From Deltaproteobacteria bacterium (GTDB lineage Bacteria; Desulfobacterota; Desulfobacteria; Desulfobacterales; BuS5): a stretch of 9,719 bases of DNA. The notes below the pieces were generated by a model. It made no database searches, was not told the DNA's origin, and saw nothing but the letters and a program-made list of their open reading frames with translations. Made by a program: the position numbers and the translations under genes. The stretch lies in the NCBI GenBank assembly GCA_021157555.1, contig JAGGWL010000278.1:1-9719 (forward strand), read 5' to 3'. This document shows, piece by piece, positions 7,056 to 9,719 of the stretch. The first letter of the stretch is position 1; every line of letters begins with the position of its first letter.

Positions 7056-9088
7056 ATAAAAAAACCAATACAGTTCGGCAGAAAGATTGTTTAAAAATTG
7101 GGAATAATCCAGAAAAAATTAAGTTACTGATGAATGATTTGAAGAATAACAATATAAAAACTTATCCGTGGGTTTACAAAAACGGAATAGATCGCCAATA
7201 TGAAAAAGTGCATTATTGGCTTCTTATCCTGGTAATTACTTTGGGTTTGTTTGTTCGTTTGTGGGGTTTAGGTAATGTCAGTTTGCATGGTGATGAGGAA
7301 ACTACTTCTATGGCAGCGCTTAGTGTTATAGAAAGAGGACTGCCATATATGCCCAGTGGTATGTTTTATCCCAGGGCGATTCTTCAATCGTATATAATTG
7401 CCGCATCTGTTTGGCTGTTTGGGGTTTCAGAATGGTCATTAAGATTTCCCTCTGTTTTAGCAGGATCATTGGGGATTCTTGTTGCTTTTTATTTGGGAAA
7501 GCGTTTTCTAACTCCAAAATTCAATATTATTTTCATTTTAATCATAGCCTTAAACCCCTGGATGATTAAGATATCACAAACTGCAAGGATGTATGTTTTT
7601 TTTTCCACGGTCATAGCGCTTTTTGTAGTTTTTATTTTTAAATGGGAAGAAGATGAAAAATGGTCGAGTCTTCTGACTGCTTTTTTTATGTATATTGTTG
7701 CCTTACAGTTTCACCAGTTAGCTGTATTTTCTTTGTTCATGTTTTTTTTCCCATTTCTGATGAGTCCTTCATTAAAAAAATTTCTTCATAGTACCGCTGC
7801 ATTGATTGTTGGAGCTTTTTTTTTTCTTGTTGCAAGAATGTGGATATCCAAATCCTATAATATTATTATCCCTTCCCAAATTGTTTCGCCTCCAAATGAA
7901 GTAGTATTATCCCCATTAAAAATTATTATGAGTAATCATTTATCATTAACAATAATAGGTCTTCTGCTTTTGTTATATATGATAAATACATTTGTTTTGA
8001 TCCGAATAAATAAAAATGTAAATATAAGTTTTTATCTTTCCATAATATTCTTTTCAGGGGCTGTATGTGCTTCCTTATTGCTTGAGTACCATGTAACATT
8101 TATTTTTTATATTTGTGGTGTTGTTCTTTTTTTTCGTTCTAAAAGCCCTAAAAAATTTTTATTGAATTACACTTTGTTAATAGCGCTTCTCCTGCTTTTT
8201 CAATTCTATTTCATATTTAATAGTAACTTTTATCCAAATATAATAAAAACAGGAAAAATTTTTACCGGATCATTTTCAATTTATCCGTATTTCAAATTTA
8301 TTGATTCTTTTTTTATTAGTTCAATATTTTTTGTTTTACTTTTTTTTTATATTCTCAAAACCTTTGCGACTGGTTCTCCTATACAAAGTTTTATTGTTTT
8401 TTTTATTATTTCTGTTTGGCTGCCGTTGTTTTGTCAGGGATTTTTTACATGGTATTATACGCCGCGTTATTCGTTTCAATATGCGCAATTTTTTATTTTA
8501 ACATGTTTGGCGGGTATCTTGTATTTAGAAAAAAACTTGAAAGAAAAATTTACTGTCCGTTGTCCTGCATATGTTTTTATTACTATATGTATTATAATGA
8601 TAGGTTTTATAAAGCCATTAGAGTTAAGGAGAACGTTAAATCCTGATTGTAAAGACTATCCGGATCATAAGGGTGCTGCAACTTTTATGAAAAAAATTCA
8701 TTTAAAGGCTGACGATATAATATTAGCAGAAGATATTCTGCAACAGGTTTATTACAAAGTGAAAGCTGACTATTGGTTAAGAGGATTCAATGACGCTAAG
8801 CATGCTGTTAAAAATGAAAACGGGGTTCTTAAAAATATTTATACAGATACCTCTCTTATGGGTACGGGGAAGAAATTTGAAAGACTTTTGAAAGATAATA
8901 ATATGCGGAATATTTATGTTATCGGAAGCGGAGAGACAGTTGACAGACTAAATTATTATCTGTCCGATGGTCTTTTGGACGTTTTTACCAAATACAAAAA
9001 ATATGCTGAAATTATTTATAAAGGCTCTGACAATAAAACCTTAATATGGCGATTTCCCGCACATTCAGGCATAGAAAAAGAATTATAA
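7052..9088 (+). CDS. ArnT/PMT-like GT-C membrane glycosyltransferase
   Basis: A 678-residue polytopic membrane protein. A hydrophilic N-terminal stretch of about 50 residues precedes the first membrane segment (about 53-70). The first outer loop then carries HGDEE, with D81/E82 at the place of the acidic catalytic or metal-binding residues of ArnT and protein mannosyltransferases. SEWSLRFPSVLAGSLG, also typical of the family, follows. Around ten more hydrophobic segments run to about residue 522. The last 150 residues or so (from N530) form a soluble domain, presumably periplasmic. Such enzymes take a sugar from a polyprenyl-phosphate donor and add it to lipid A, a glycan or a protein. The two genes upstream would supply that donor. 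ATG 7052 overlaps the previous stop (ATGA), which supports this start. The gene is very A+T rich, with T runs of 8-10 bases. Confidence 0.82.
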   Translation: MNKKTNTVRQKDCLKIGNNPEKIKLLMNDLKNNNIKTYPWVYKNGIDRQYEKVHYWLLILVITLGLFVRLWGLGNVSLHGDEETTSMAALSVIERGLPYMPSGMFYPRAILQSYIIAASVWLFGVSEWSLRFPSVLAGSLGILVAFYLGKRFLTPKFNIIFILIIALNPWMIKISQTARMYVFFSTVIALFVVFIFKWEEDEKWSSLLTAFFMYIVALQFHQLAVFSLFMFFFPFLMSPSLKKFLHSTAALIVGAFFFLVARMWISKSYNIIIPSQIVSPPNEVVLSPLKIIMSNHLSLTIIGLLLLLYMINTFVLIRINKNVNISFYLSIIFFSGAVCASLLLEYHVTFIFYICGVVLFFRSKSPKKFLLNYTLLIALLLLFQFYFIFNSNFYPNIIKTGKIFTGSFSIYPYFKFIDSFFISSIFFVLLFFYILKTFATGSPIQSFIVFFIISVWLPLFCQGFFTWYYTPRYSFQYAQFFILTCLAGILYLEKNLKEKFTVRCPAYVFITICIIMIGFIKPLELRRTLNPDCKDYPDHKGAATFMKKIHLKADDIILAEDILQQVYYKVKADYWLRGFNDAKHAVKNENGVLKNIYTDTSLMGTGKKFERLLKDNNMRNIYVIGSGETVDRLNYYLSDGLLDVFTKYKKYAEIIYKGSDNKTLIWRFPAHSGIEKEL

Positions 9089-9163
9089 TAGTGATTGATG
9101 ATTTCACAAGCCAGGAAAAAATTAATTGAATCATAAATTGAAAAATTATCCCTCTAACGAAAT

Positions 9164-9719
9164 ATGCATAAATCAAATAAAAAATTAAGGTTGCTCACCG
9201 AAACATCCAATTTTTTTTGGGGTGAGTTTTTGATAATGGCATCAGGGCTTGTATCATTTCCAATTTTCACCCGCATATTCTCAAAGGAGCAATACGGCCT
9301 TTTCAGTTTGATCGGGGTAACGGTCAGTTTGCTGGCGCCTCTTTCCGCAGTTGGTGCCAATCGTGCTATATTAAGGTTCTATGAAAAATATAAGCAGCAG
9401 CAATCGTTACCGATTTTTTTTTCAACTCTTCTTGTTAGTATAATAATTTTTGGATTTTGGGTTTCCTTTATTGCATTGACCGGTTGTAAAATTCTATCGT
9501 TTTATTGCCTCTCCGCAAAATATGCCTTTTTGCCTTTTGGATTAGCGCTAATCTGGATGATTGCCCAAAATCTGTTTGTCCTGTTTAATATGGCATATCG
9601 ACTGGAAGGAAAAATTATTTCATATAATATTAATGGAATTCTTAGAAAATATGGAGGAATGTTGATTGCCGTTTCTCTGGTTTTGATTTTTAATAGCCTT
9701 ACGTCATACTATGCAGGGA
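9164..9719 (+). CDS. Wzx-type polysaccharide flippase, 3' end outside the window
   Basis: The open frame from ATG 9164 runs for 185 codons to the right edge without a stop. The product is strongly hydrophobic, with membrane segments at about 17-36, 46-66, 83-105, 119-140 and 165-180. A short basic N-terminus precedes FFWGEF. The stretch FPIFTRIFSKEQYGLFSL (32-49) matches the start of Wzx/MATE-like polysaccharide exporters, where an R, an acidic residue and YG follow the first helix. Full-length members have about 12-14 segments and 400-500 residues, so less than half is here. It should move undecaprenyl-diphosphate-linked glycan units across the inner membrane. It lies 75 bp after the GT-C gene. 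No clear ribosome-binding site precedes the ATG. A run of eight T followed by four G (9211-9222) falls at codons 16-20 and could slip. Confidence 0.82.
   Translation, partial: MHKSNKKLRLLTETSNFFWGEFLIMASGLVSFPIFTRIFSKEQYGLFSLIGVTVSLLAPLSAVGANRAILRFYEKYKQQQSLPIFFSTLLVSIIIFGFWVSFIALTGCKILSFYCLSAKYAFLPFGLALIWMIAQNLFVLFNMAYRLEGKIISYNINGILRKYGGMLIAVSLVLIFNSLTSYYAG

Noticed and set aside
9089..9163. Terminator or promoter between the GT-C gene and the flippase
   Set aside because: No stem followed by a T run and no clear -35/-10 pair; only A+T-rich sequence with two AATTGAA copies.

Overview
The window is a plus-strand block of nine genes from a low-to-moderate G+C bacterium. Eight are complete or nearly so, one of those eight is apparently broken, and the last runs off the right edge. 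The content (an asparagine-synthase-like amidotransferase, two polyprenyl-phosphate-type family 2 glycosyltransferases, a GT-C membrane glycosyltransferase, a Wzx-type flippase, a methyltransferase and a radical SAM/SPASM protein) is that of a surface-glycan (O-antigen, capsule or exopolysaccharide) locus. The lipoprotein points to a diderm. A Desulfobacterota-like host is my impression from gene style only; nothing here proves it.

Left part (1-979): a 5' region with a weak sigma-54-like -24/-12 candidate, then a lipoprotein of about 263 residues with five visible beta-propeller repeats.

Middle part (1025-3112): a tightly spaced trio. It comprises a radical SAM/SPASM protein whose only sensible start is ATA, a small unrecognised gene that seems broken by two -1 shifts, and a class I SAM-dependent methyltransferase. 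Gaps are 4 nt on each side of the small gene. This trio looks richer in G+C than the right-hand genes and may be a tailoring module.

Right part (3236-9719): asnB-type amidotransferase, GtrB/DPM1-like glycosyltransferase, a second glycosyltransferase of the same architecture that has lost both the DDGS and DGD motifs, an ArnT/PMT-like GT-C transferase, and the first 185 codons of a flippase. The middle three overlap by 8 and 4 bp.

Inferred joint role: the intact family 2 enzyme loads a sugar onto a polyprenyl phosphate at the cytoplasmic face, possibly with the motif-less paralogue as a partner. After translocation, the GT-C protein transfers the sugar at the periplasmic face. The flippase exports lipid-linked repeat units. 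The amidotransferase, methyltransferase and perhaps the radical SAM protein decorate the sugars. The most noteworthy points are the ATA start, the motif-less glycosyltransferase fused by overlap to an intact one, and the twice-shifted small gene. No RNA genes, CRISPR arrays, insertion sequences or convincing terminators were seen.
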